Origin: an uncultured Bacilli bacterium
Lineage (GTDB): Bacteria; Bacillota_I; Bacilli_A; RF39; UBA660
Length of the DNA: 6,530 bases
Assembly (NCBI GenBank): GCA_947628105.1
Contig: CANQYN010000054.1
Coordinates: 1-6,530, forward strand
Direction: 5' to 3'
The first letter of the stretch is position 1. Every line of letters begins with the position of its first letter. The translations under genes and the position numbers were made by a program. Shown piece by piece: positions 1-6,142 of this stretch. Below the pieces are notes generated by a model. It was given only the letters and a program-made list of their open reading frames with translations, was not told the DNA's origin and made no database searches.

Positions 1-1185
1 CATATCACCATTTGCAAAATTGACAATAATTACATCATATAAATCATCATTAATTTTATTAAGTAATGTATCGGTGATTTCTCGAGCACTCATCTCAGGT
101 TTTAAATCATAGGTAGCTACTTTAGGAGAGGGAATTAAAATACGATCACATTTATTTAAACTTTTTTCAATTCCACCATCAAAAAAGTAAGTAACATGAG
201 CATATTTTTCCGTTTCTGCAATACGAAGTTGAGATAAATTATTATTGGCTAGATATTCTCCTAGTGTATTATCCAATTTTTGAAGTTCAAAAGCATTTTT
301 ACAAATAACATCATCACTTACAGAAAACATAGTAACCAATTTTAAATTATTTATCTTTTTTGCTTCAAAACAATCAAATTTATCATTTGTTAATGAATAA
401 AAAATTTCTCTTAACCGATCGGGACGAAAATTAAAGGTAATCAGTCCATCATTATCTTCTATTGTTCCATTAGTATCAATGATACTAGGAACGACAAATT
501 CATCAGTTATATTTTGATTATAATTATCAGTTATCGCATTTTCTACCGTATCATAACGAGGACCTATCCCATTGACAATGATATCGTAAAATTTTTTTAT
601 TCTCTCCCAACGGTTATCTCGATCCATTGCATAATAACGCCCCGCAACTGAAGCGATATGTCCAATTCCAAGTTCGTTCATTTTATCATTTAGTTGTGAT
701 ACAAAAGTAAGAGCACATTTTGGTAAAGTATCGCGACCATCTAAAAAAAGATGAAGATAAAGATTATCGATATTATTTTGTTTACACATATCTAAAAGAG
801 CAAATAAGTGCGATATGTGAGAATGAATTCCACCATTACTAAGTAAACCAAAAATATGTAATTTTGAATGATTGTTTTTCGTATGATGGATTACTTCTAA
901 AATATTGGAATTACAAAAGAAATCTCCATTATTAATTTGCTCATTTATATATTGTAGTGGTTGATAGACGATTCGTCCCGCGCCAATATTCATATGCCCT
1001 ACTTCACTATTTCCCATTTGTCCTTCTGGCAACCCAACTAGTTTCCCACTAGCTTCAAGTAGACTATGAGGATACGTTTCCCATAATTTATCAAAATTTG
1101 GTTTTTTGGCTTTCATAAAAGCATTCCCGTGAGGATTATTACGAATTCCAACACCATCTAATATACATAAAACTAAAGGTTTCAT
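1..1185 (-). CDS. gpmI: 2,3-bisphosphoglycerate-independent phosphoglycerate mutase, 3' end cut by window
   Basis: GpmI interconverts 3- and 2-phosphoglycerate in cytosolic glycolysis through a phosphoserine intermediate, using Mn ions. The 395 codons present run open to base 1; the family is about 505-515 aa, so roughly 110 C-terminal residues lie outside. Visible motifs: LCILDGVG with metal ligand D10; GQMGNSEVGH with catalytic S60; GLLSNGGIHSH with substrate His121 (Asn replaces the commoner Asp); DGRD 149-152; AGRYYAMDRDNRW; FNFRPDR with R254 and R257; and NFANGDM, whose D394 matches a metal ligand. The remaining metal ligands (the following GH and the DHGN motif) are beyond the edge. The start at 1185 follows GGAG at 1194-1197. 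A terminator separates it from the upstream gene, and it has a plausible promoter of its own. Identification is secure. Confidence 0.97.
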   Translation of the reverse strand, partial: MKPLVLCILDGVGIRNNPHGNAFMKAKKPNFDKLWETYPHSLLEASGKLVGLPEGQMGNSEVGHMNIGAGRIVYQPLQYINEQINNGDFFCNSNILEVIHHTKNNHSKLHIFGLLSNGGIHSHISHLFALLDMCKQNNIDNLYLHLFLDGRDTLPKCALTFVSQLNDKMNELGIGHIASVAGRYYAMDRDNRWERIKKFYDIIVNGIGPRYDTVENAITDNYNQNITDEFVVPSIIDTNGTIEDNDGLITFNFRPDRLREIFYSLTNDKFDCFEAKKINNLKLVTMFSVSDDVICKNAFELQKLDNTLGEYLANNNLSQLRIAETEKYAHVTYFFDGGIEKSLNKCDRILIPSPKVATYDLKPEMSAREITDTLLNKINDDLYDVIIVNFANGDM

Positions 1186-1203
1186 CTTATCATCTCCATC
1201 ATA

Positions 1204-1231
1204 ATTTTATCATAATTATCTATTTATTCAA
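1204..1231 (-). promoter_or_regulatory. putative gpmI promoter
   Basis: Reading the minus strand, a -35-like TTGAAT (1231-1226) lies 16 bp before TAAAAT (1209-1204). A TGA immediately in front of the -10 gives an extended -10 (TGATAAAAT). It sits between the upstream terminator and gpmI, where a promoter is needed. The predicted start, near 1197, would fall at the edge of the Shine-Dalgarno site, leaving a very short leader. Pattern match only, in very AT-rich DNA. Confidence 0.5.
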
Positions 1232-1255
1232 ATAAAAATGAAGAAAAGAAAACAT

Positions 1256-1280
1256 AAAAAAAAGATTTTTATAATCTTTT
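1256..1280 (-). terminator. intrinsic terminator after the 178-aa gene
   Basis: On the minus strand AAAAGAT (1280-1274) pairs with ATCTTTT (1266-1260) around a 7-nt loop, followed by further T residues to 1256. It begins 2 bp after the stop codon of the gene ending at 1282. The stem holds a single G-C pair, so efficiency may depend on the A-tract/U-tract arrangement. It separates this unit from gpmI. Confidence 0.8.
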
Positions 1281-1281
1281 C

Positions 1282-1818
1282 TTACTTTACTATTTCTTTT
1301 TGTCCTTCAAATTTTTGCTTTTGTTCTTCAATCATAGAATTAATATTTTCTAATTCTTGCTTTTCTAATTCGTTATAACGATATTTTTTTTCGATAGCAA
1401 GTTGAATATAGGTAAGTTTTTCAATAATTTCATTTGATAATTCATCAGAAGATATCAATTCATCATTCTCATTATCTAAAATAATTATATTTTGCCCATT
1501 TACTCCTAAATTTGTATTCACTAACTTTAGAATTTGTTCTGCTCTCATATTTACAATTTTTAACTTAACATATTCTTTTAAATCTGACGAAAGACTGAGT
1601 ATTTCTTGTTCCTTATTAGATAATTCAAGATGTTTTAAATAATAGTAAATATAGCGCAAAAAAATCGTTTTTTTCATCTTTTCATTTGACTTAGCAATTG
1701 ATTGATGAAATTTACTAAATTCAATTTGTAAATTACGATTTTCAATTTCCATTATTTTTTCAATATATTGATAATCACTAATTTCTGGCTTTAAAAAAAT
1801 CGTTTTTATCAATGACAT
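1282..1818 (-). CDS. hypothetical protein, charged, helix-rich (178 aa)
   Basis: I do not recognise this protein. It is rich in Lys, Glu, Ile, Leu and Asn and has no signal peptide, no clear transmembrane helix and no cysteine or catalytic signature, so it is probably cytoplasmic. The segment about 145-178 has a strongly charged heptad-like pattern suggesting a coiled coil. Residues 51-60 (TIFLRYIYYY) form an aromatic hydrophobic patch, and about 105-125 includes a short possible strand (NIIILDNENDE). The TAA stop is followed at once by an intrinsic terminator. The start at 1818 is supported by purine-rich AGGGGG and GAGGG elements just upstream (1821-1833). It lies 46 bp after the GDPD gene with no terminator between them, so the two may be co-transcribed, although an extended -10 is also present. 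Coding is supported by length, Shine-Dalgarno site and terminator placement; function is unknown. Confidence 0.78.
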   Translation of the reverse strand: MSLIKTIFLKPEISDYQYIEKIMEIENRNLQIEFSKFHQSIAKSNEKMKKTIFLRYIYYYLKHLELSNKEQEILSLSSDLKEYVKLKIVNMRAEQILKLVNTNLGVNGQNIIILDNENDELISSDELSNEIIEKLTYIQLAIEKKYRYNELEKQELENINSMIEEQKQKFEGQKEIVK

Positions 1819-1842
1819 AGTCCCTCGCCCCCTGTTATAAAC

Positions 1843-1851
1843 ATTATATCA
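1843..1851 (-). promoter_or_regulatory. putative extended -10 element for the 178-aa gene
   Basis: The minus strand reads TGATATAAT (1851-1843), a perfect TATAAT with the TGn extension, 24 bp before the start codon. No well-spaced -35 is present: TTGACT (1868-1863) is only 14 bp away and overlaps the GDPD stop codon. This may be an internal promoter or chance in AT-rich DNA. Confidence 0.4.
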
Positions 1852-1859
1852 TATATCAT
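1846..1859. repeat. tandem 7-bp repeat (ATATCAT x2)
   Basis: Plus strand ATATCAT occurs at 1846-1852 and again directly at 1853-1859. The minus-strand equivalent duplicates the TGATAT part of the extended -10. It could be a small operator or duplicated promoter element, or low-complexity sequence. Confidence 0.5.
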
Positions 1860-1864
1860 ATGAG

Positions 1865-2596
1865 TCAAAAAGATTTTTTTTCAAAAATTTTATTCATATT
1901 TTCACAAATAAAATTATCTGCTTTCGAAATAACTTGTCGATATGTTTTTTTATTACGAATTGTCCATGCTAGTACCGGTTTTTTCTGACGAAATTTTTTT
2001 ACTCTTTTTTTATCTAGTATTTGGTAATGACAAGAAATAAAATCCGGTTTCGTTATTTTATTTGTTATCATCGACCATACAATCCATTCCTTAGGAGTTT
2101 TATGTACTTGAGAAACTAATTGTCCTCTAATATAATGGGGACGATTTTTTAAAAACCATCTTACGATAAGTGGGTGAAAACTTTTTACCGCAAAGATTCC
2201 TTGATAATGGTCTAAATATTCAACTAATTTTTGTTCTAATTTTCCTACTTTTTGATCATATTTTAATTCAATAATAATGGGAACTTTCCCTTGAATGACA
2301 TTGAGTGCTTCCTCTAAAGTAGGAATGTTATCAATTCCCTTTAATTTATATTTTTTAATTTCTTTTAACGTACAAGTATTTACGGCTTTATCGATTCCTG
2401 TCATTCGTTTTAAATTATCATCATGAAACACAATAATTTCCCCATCTTTTAATAGATGAACGTCTAATTCAATAATATATTTAAAATCGATGGCTCGTTG
2501 AAATGATTTCAAAGTGTTTTCTACAATTCCTTTTTCTTCTTGATGATATCCTCTATGAGCAATGATATTTTTTTTTAAAAAAGAAGTATCTTTCAT
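1865..2596 (-). CDS. glycerophosphodiester phosphodiesterase family protein (243 aa)
   Basis: GDPD enzymes hydrolyse glycerophosphodiesters, such as deacylated phospholipid headgroups, to glycerol-3-phosphate and an alcohol, using a divalent metal in a TIM barrel. Seen here: IIAHRG with catalytic H14-R15; VENTLKSF (25-32); IELDVHLLKDGEIIVFHDD with metal ligands E43 and D45 and catalytic H58; PTLEEAL; IIELK with E110; SFHP; VLAWTIRN; and FICENM near the C-terminus. The length, about 240 aa, matches the short cytosolic class, and there is no signal peptide or membrane segment, unlike periplasmic or lipoprotein GlpQ. The exact substrate cannot be read from sequence. The start at 2596 follows AGGTGG (2601-2606) closely. 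The stop is TGA. The gene lies between the SDR terminator and the 178-aa gene, with which it may share a transcript. Confidence 0.93.
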   Translation of the reverse strand: MKDTSFLKKNIIAHRGYHQEEKGIVENTLKSFQRAIDFKYIIELDVHLLKDGEIIVFHDDNLKRMTGIDKAVNTCTLKEIKKYKLKGIDNIPTLEEALNVIQGKVPIIIELKYDQKVGKLEQKLVEYLDHYQGIFAVKSFHPLIVRWFLKNRPHYIRGQLVSQVHKTPKEWIVWSMITNKITKPDFISCHYQILDKKRVKKFRQKKPVLAWTIRNKKTYRQVISKADNFICENMNKIFEKKSF

Positions 2597-2611
2597 TTTA
2601 CCACCTAATTT

Positions 2612-2620
2612 ATTATATCA
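2612..2620 (-). promoter_or_regulatory. putative extended -10 element for the GDPD gene
   Basis: The minus strand reads TGATATAAT (2620-2612), identical to the element before the 178-aa gene. Any -35 would fall inside the preceding terminator hairpin, and the predicted start would be at or inside the AGGTGG ribosome site. Either a very short leader is used, or the gene relies on terminator read-through. Tentative. Confidence 0.4.
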
Positions 2621-2621
2621 T

Positions 2622-2649
2622 AAAAAAAAGAATCTTATGATGAGATTCT
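2622..2649 (-). terminator. intrinsic terminator after the SDR gene
   Basis: AGAATCT (2649-2643 on the minus strand) pairs perfectly with AGATTCT (2635-2629) around a 7-nt loop, followed by a run of eight T (2629-2622, partly shared with the stem end). It lies 20 bp past the SDR stop codon and only 26 bp before the GDPD start codon. Confidence 0.87.
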
Positions 2650-2668
2650 ATTTTCTATATTTATTATT

Positions 2669-3454
2669 TTATTCCCAAAATAATTGGTATATTTTTGAAA
2701 ATAAAACTTGAGAAAAAGGAGCCCGATAAATAAAATGAGGATTTTCTTTTTCAATTGCTGTTATAATTTTACGACGAATAGAGGACAGTTCTTTTTTTTC
2801 AATAAATCTTTCAATCAATTTTTCTCTTTTTCGAATCAATTTTATATTTTCTAGAAAATAACTATCTTTATCCATCCAGTCATATTTATTTTGAAACATA
2901 ACTTGATTAAAGCCCGTATGATAAAATCCTGGTTCAATCATGACAATTTGAATATCTTTATTTAATAACTTTAATTCTTTTCGTAAAGTAGTAGAAAGCT
3001 TAATGATAGCAGCTTTCGTAGAAGCATAAACACCCATAAAGCGAGGAGAATAAATTCCTGCTAAAGAAGACATAATAATAATTTTTCCTTTTCCTTGTCG
3101 AATCATATTTTTTAGAACTATTTGGGCTATTTCAAAGGAAGAAAAAACATTTACTTCATAATTATTTCTTACCTTTTTCATATCGATTTCTAAAATAGAC
3201 CCGCCTTCTCCTATAGCCGCATTATTAATTAAAATATCAATTTTTAAATTCTCTATTAATTTTCTATCGTTCTTATCTGTAATATCAAGTTTGAAACATT
3301 GGATATTATTATATTTTTGATATTTTTTTAACATCGCTTTTAATTGTGATTTTCTATGAACTGTAACATAAATAAAATAATCTTTGTTCTTTATTTTTTG
3401 TATCACAGATTCTATCAATCCGCTTCTTGCTCCCGTAATTAATATAGTCTTCAT
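2669..3454 (-). CDS. short-chain dehydrogenase/reductase (SDR) family oxidoreductase (261 aa)
   Basis: Classical SDRs are cytosolic Rossmann-fold NAD(P)H-dependent oxidoreductases; the substrate cannot be inferred here. Seen: N-terminal strand and TGARSGL (7-13); LDIT with D57 (adenine pocket); NNAA (77-80) in the NNAG position; N102; IIMSS with S129/S130; catalytic Y143-x-x-x-K147 (YASTK); and PGF...T (175-180), the usual nicotinamide-side motif. One oddity is that the canonical TGxxxGxG reads TGARSGLI, with Ile14 in place of the last Gly. The C-terminal part after about 190 is highly basic and helix-like, longer than a minimal SDR. I start at 3454 rather than the in-frame ATG at 3466: GGGTGA (3464-3459) is correctly spaced for 3454, the protein then opens MKTILITG as is typical, and the same TGATAAGATGAA string surrounds the gpmI start. 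It lies alone between two terminators. Confidence 0.92.
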   Translation of the reverse strand: MKTILITGARSGLIESVIQKIKNKDYFIYVTVHRKSQLKAMLKKYQKYNNIQCFKLDITDKNDRKLIENLKIDILINNAAIGEGGSILEIDMKKVRNNYEVNVFSSFEIAQIVLKNMIRQGKGKIIIMSSLAGIYSPRFMGVYASTKAAIIKLSTTLRKELKLLNKDIQIVMIEPGFYHTGFNQVMFQNKYDWMDKDSYFLENIKLIRKREKLIERFIEKKELSSIRRKIITAIEKENPHFIYRAPFSQVLFSKIYQLFWE

Positions 3455-3457
3455 CTT

Positions 3458-3464
3458 ATCACCC
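3458..3464 (-). promoter_or_regulatory. ribosome binding site deciding the SDR start
   Basis: GGGTGAT on the minus strand matches the downstream half of the consensus Shine-Dalgarno (GGTGAT) and sits 3 nt before the ATG at 3454. The alternative ATG at 3466 overlaps this site and has only AT-rich sequence upstream, so the shorter 261-aa product is preferred. Confidence 0.7.
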
Positions 3465-3480
3465 ATTATTAATATGGATT

Positions 3481-3516
3481 AAAAAAAAGAATCCATTAAG
3501 ATTCTTTTATGGATTC
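3481..3516 (-). terminator. intrinsic terminator of the hisS-aspS operon
   Basis: GAATCCAT (3516-3509) pairs perfectly with ATGGATTC (3496-3489), followed by eight T (3488-3481). The 5' arm lies inside the last codons of aspS and takes in the first base of its TAA stop. A second, mutually exclusive stem is possible: AAAAGAATC (3508-3500) with GATTCTTTT (3493-3485), 9 bp with a 6-nt loop. Either ends in T residues. The SDR start codon is only 27 bp downstream. Confidence 0.9.
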
Positions 3517-4814
3517 AATCTAGTTGGTCCTCGATAAATAAAAGTTGCCTCGCGAATATTATCAATTTCAAATATTTGCATCATCAAACGAGCAATTCCA
3601 AATCCAAATCCTCCATGAGGTGGACATCCATATTTAAAAAATTCTAAATAAAATGACAATTTTTCAGGGTCTAAATTTTTATCTAATATTTGTTGGTATA
3701 AAACATCATATCGATGTTCTCTTTGAGCTCCGGTTGTAATTTCGACTCCTTTATATAATAAATCATAACTATCCGTTAGTCCATTTTCGTCTAAATGATG
3801 ATAAAAAGGTCTTGCACTAAAAGGAAATTTAGTAATAAAAATAAAATCACATTGATAATTATCTTTCGCATATTTACATAACAATTCTTCTTCATGGCGT
3901 TCTAAATCATCGGTTTTTTCACCGATATAATGAAACTTTTCTTTTAAAATTTGTTTCGCTTCTTGAAAAGTAATTCTTGGAAAATCTTTTTCTGTATTAG
4001 AAATTTCAACTCCAAAATTTTCTTTAATTTCCTCTCCATAGGTGTCTTTTAATCGGTTTAAAATATATTTTAACCAAGCTTCTTCGACATCCATTACTTC
4101 TTCAAAGGAATGAATCCAAGAGATTTCCATATCTGCCATATTTATTTCTGTCGCATGATAAGAAGTATGAGAATTTTCTGCACGAAAAGCAGGTCCAATT
4201 TCATAGACAGCATTAAATCCAGATGCCATTGCCATTTGTTTATAAAATTGGGGAGATTGAGATAGGTAAGCAGTTTGACCAAAATAATCTAATTTAAATA
4301 ATTCAGCTCCACTTTCTGCCCCTGCCCCACTAATTTTAGGAGAATGAATTTCAATAAAATTATTTTGAATACAATATTCTCTCATCGCTTGTTCAATTAA
4401 TGTTTCACATTGAAATAATAAATAATTTTCTTTTCTTCGTAAATCAAGAAAACGATAGTCTAATCTTGTCTCTCGTAAACTATTATCTTTCTTTTTATAA
4501 TCGAAAGGTAGTTCTGGAAAGGAAAGAGAAGTTGCTTCAATAAAGGTAGGAATAATTTCTAGTCCTCCTAATTTTACTTTAGGAGCATCCATTACTTTTC
4601 CTATTATCTTAACAGTACTTTCAATAGGAATTTGATCCATAATTTCAACTAGATTTTCATTTCCTTCTTTTTCAATTGTCATTTGAACTTTACCTGAAGA
4701 ATCTCGTAAAATGATAAATTCTACATATTGTAAATTACGAATATTATCTACGAATGCTTGTAACTCTATTTCCTTACCCTTATAGTTTTTTAATTGATCT
4801 ATCATTAATTTCAT
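3507..4814 (-). CDS. aspS: aspartate--tRNA ligase, archaeal-type (possibly tRNA-Asp/Asn non-discriminating)
   Basis: A class II aminoacyl-tRNA synthetase charging tRNA with Asp. An N-terminal OB-fold anticodon-binding domain (about 1-100) is followed by the catalytic core. Motif 1 region FIEIHSPKI (153-161); LSQSPQFYKQ (184-193); motif 2 FRAE (210-213); ITTGAQREHRYD (359-370), the AspRS-type rather than AsnRS-type signature; and motif 3 GFGFGIARL (402-410), then RGPTRLNP at the C-terminus. At 435 aa without the GAD insertion domain it is the archaeal/eukaryotic type, not the ~590-aa bacterial enzyme. Members of this type in bacteria can also charge tRNA-Asn, which the GatCAB amidotransferase then converts; whether this one does cannot be decided here. 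The start at 4814 overlaps the hisS stop (ATGA), suggesting translational coupling; the Shine-Dalgarno site is weak. A second ATG is at codon 4. Confidence 0.95.
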   Translation of the reverse strand: MKLMIDQLKNYKGKEIELQAFVDNIRNLQYVEFIILRDSSGKVQMTIEKEGNENLVEIMDQIPIESTVKIIGKVMDAPKVKLGGLEIIPTFIEATSLSFPELPFDYKKKDNSLRETRLDYRFLDLRRKENYLLFQCETLIEQAMREYCIQNNFIEIHSPKISGAGAESGAELFKLDYFGQTAYLSQSPQFYKQMAMASGFNAVYEIGPAFRAENSHTSYHATEINMADMEISWIHSFEEVMDVEEAWLKYILNRLKDTYGEEIKENFGVEISNTEKDFPRITFQEAKQILKEKFHYIGEKTDDLERHEEELLCKYAKDNYQCDFIFITKFPFSARPFYHHLDENGLTDSYDLLYKGVEITTGAQREHRYDVLYQQILDKNLDPEKLSFYLEFFKYGCPPHGGFGFGIARLMMQIFEIDNIREATFIYRGPTRLNP

Positions 4815-6091
4815 ATATCTTCACTCTCTTCTATATTTTTATCTAAATAAGAAATTAATTTTTCTTCTTTTATTTTTATTTCTTCTTTTGTTTGATTATT
4901 TTTTATAGTTACTATACTTTTCTTTAATTCATCTTCACCCAGTAAAATAATAAATTTTGCTTGTAATCGATCTGCCTGTTTAAAATTACTTTTAATATTT
5001 CGATTCATATAATCCATATCGACACAAAATCCATTCATACGTAAATTTTCTACCAAAGGAACACTATAATCTAGAGCCTTTTCTCCGATTGGAACGACAT
5101 AAATATCTAAATGATTTGTTGGCAAAGTAATATTTTCTAATTCTAATGCTTTCATTAGACGTTCCATTCCTAAAGCAAATCCAACACCAGGAACATCGAC
5201 ATTTCCTATCGTATTTACTAAATTGTTATATCTTCCTCCACCGCATAAAACATTTTGAGCTCCAAAACCTTCTACCTCTGCTTCTACTTCAAATACAGTG
5301 TGAGTATAGTAATCGAGTCCTCTTACTATTTTAGGATCTACTTCATAATCGATTTCCAATAGATCCAAATACTTTTTTACCTTTTCAAAATGTTGTTTAC
5401 TCGTCTCATTTAAATAATCGATGATTTGTGGAGCATTTTTTATAATTTCTAATTTATTATCTATCTTACAATCTAAAATTCGTAAGGGATTTTTTTCATA
5501 ACGAATTTGACAATCCTCACAAAAATCTTTGACATAAGGTTTAAAATATTCAATTAACGCCGTACGATAATTTTCTCTAGATTCTCTATCTCCTAGTGTA
5601 TTAATTTTTACCTTTACTCCTTTTAATCCTAATAATTTATATAGTACTACAGGGATACTAATTACCTCAGCATCCAATAATGGAGAATCGCTTCCAAATA
5701 CTTCTACTCCAAATTGATAAAACTCACGAAATCTTCCAGATTGTGGCCTTTCATATCGATACATAGGGCCATAGTACCATGTTTTAATAGGTTTATCTTC
5801 TCTAGCATACATCTTATTTTCCAATAAAGAGCGAACAACCCCAGCAGTCCCTTCTGGTCTAAGTGACATATCCCGATTTCCTCTATCTTTGAAATCATAT
5901 GTTTCTTTAGAGACAATATCTGTCGTTTCTCCTACTCCTCTATGAAATAACGTACTGGCTTCAAAAATAGGGGTTCTAACATATTCATAATGATATTTTC
6001 CCATCAAAGATTGTAAAATATTTTCTACGTATTGAATTTCCTTTCCATATTCTCCATATACATCATATGTTCCTTTTGGTTTTGTTATCAT
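4811..6091 (-). CDS. hisS: histidine--tRNA ligase
   Basis: Class II synthetase charging tRNA-His in the cytosol. Its 426 aa match the normal bacterial length. Seen: KGTYDV at the N-terminus; TPIFE motif 1 region (40-44); SLRPEGTAG (76-84); motif 2 MYRYERPQSGRFREFYQ (110-126) with R112; the bacterial insertion with FCEDCQ (190-195) and NPLRILDCK; the HisRS-specific RGLDYYT (257-263); CGGGRYNNLV (283-292); motif 3 GVGFALGMERL (302-312); and a C-terminal anticodon-binding domain (about 325-420). The start at 6091 follows a strong AGGAGGT (6098-6104). It is the first gene of a two-gene operon with aspS, downstream of a T-box leader. TGA is its stop and overlaps the aspS ATG. No sign of damage. 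Confidence 0.98.
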   Translation of the reverse strand: MITKPKGTYDVYGEYGKEIQYVENILQSLMGKYHYEYVRTPIFEASTLFHRGVGETTDIVSKETYDFKDRGNRDMSLRPEGTAGVVRSLLENKMYAREDKPIKTWYYGPMYRYERPQSGRFREFYQFGVEVFGSDSPLLDAEVISIPVVLYKLLGLKGVKVKINTLGDRESRENYRTALIEYFKPYVKDFCEDCQIRYEKNPLRILDCKIDNKLEIIKNAPQIIDYLNETSKQHFEKVKKYLDLLEIDYEVDPKIVRGLDYYTHTVFEVEAEVEGFGAQNVLCGGGRYNNLVNTIGNVDVPGVGFALGMERLMKALELENITLPTNHLDIYVVPIGEKALDYSVPLVENLRMNGFCVDMDYMNRNIKSNFKQADRLQAKFIILLGEDELKKSIVTIKNNQTKEEIKIKEEKLISYLDKNIEESEDI

Positions 6092-6118
6092 ATAACGACC
6101 TCCTTTTCCCTTTTTGAT

Positions 6119-6142
6119 AAAAAAAGCCCATAAATTAAGGAC
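6119..6142 (-). terminator. T-box-controlled terminator before hisS
   Basis: GUCC (6142-6139) can pair with GGGC (6129-6126, one G-U), possibly extended by two A-U pairs past a U-U mismatch, followed by U7 (6125-6119). The CCUUA at 6140-6136 is shared with the antiterminator, so the two helices exclude each other. The stem is short for an intrinsic terminator. Confidence 0.75.

Noticed and set aside
1664..1812. Repeated AAAATCGTTTTT within the 178-aa gene (coding TIFL twice)
   Set aside because: Short, AT-rich and in coding sequence; most likely composition.
3455..3466. Upstream ATG of the SDR at 3466
   Set aside because: No ribosome site before it, and it overlaps the GGGTGAT that serves the ATG at 3454.
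3507..4814. Asparaginyl-tRNA synthetase instead of AspRS
   Set aside because: QSPQFYKQ and GAQREHR follow the archaeal AspRS pattern, not the AsnRS one.
5146..5334. 62-aa plus-strand open frame
   Set aside because: Lies wholly antisense inside hisS, which has intact family motifs; no ribosome site or recognisable protein.
5704..5916. 70-aa minus-strand open frame
   Set aside because: Another frame of hisS across its motif 2 region; a shadow of the real gene.
1..6091. Mycoplasma-type code (TGA as Trp)
   Set aside because: TGA ends hisS within an ATGA overlap and ends the GDPD gene at a sensible C-terminus; all Trp codons checked are TGG.
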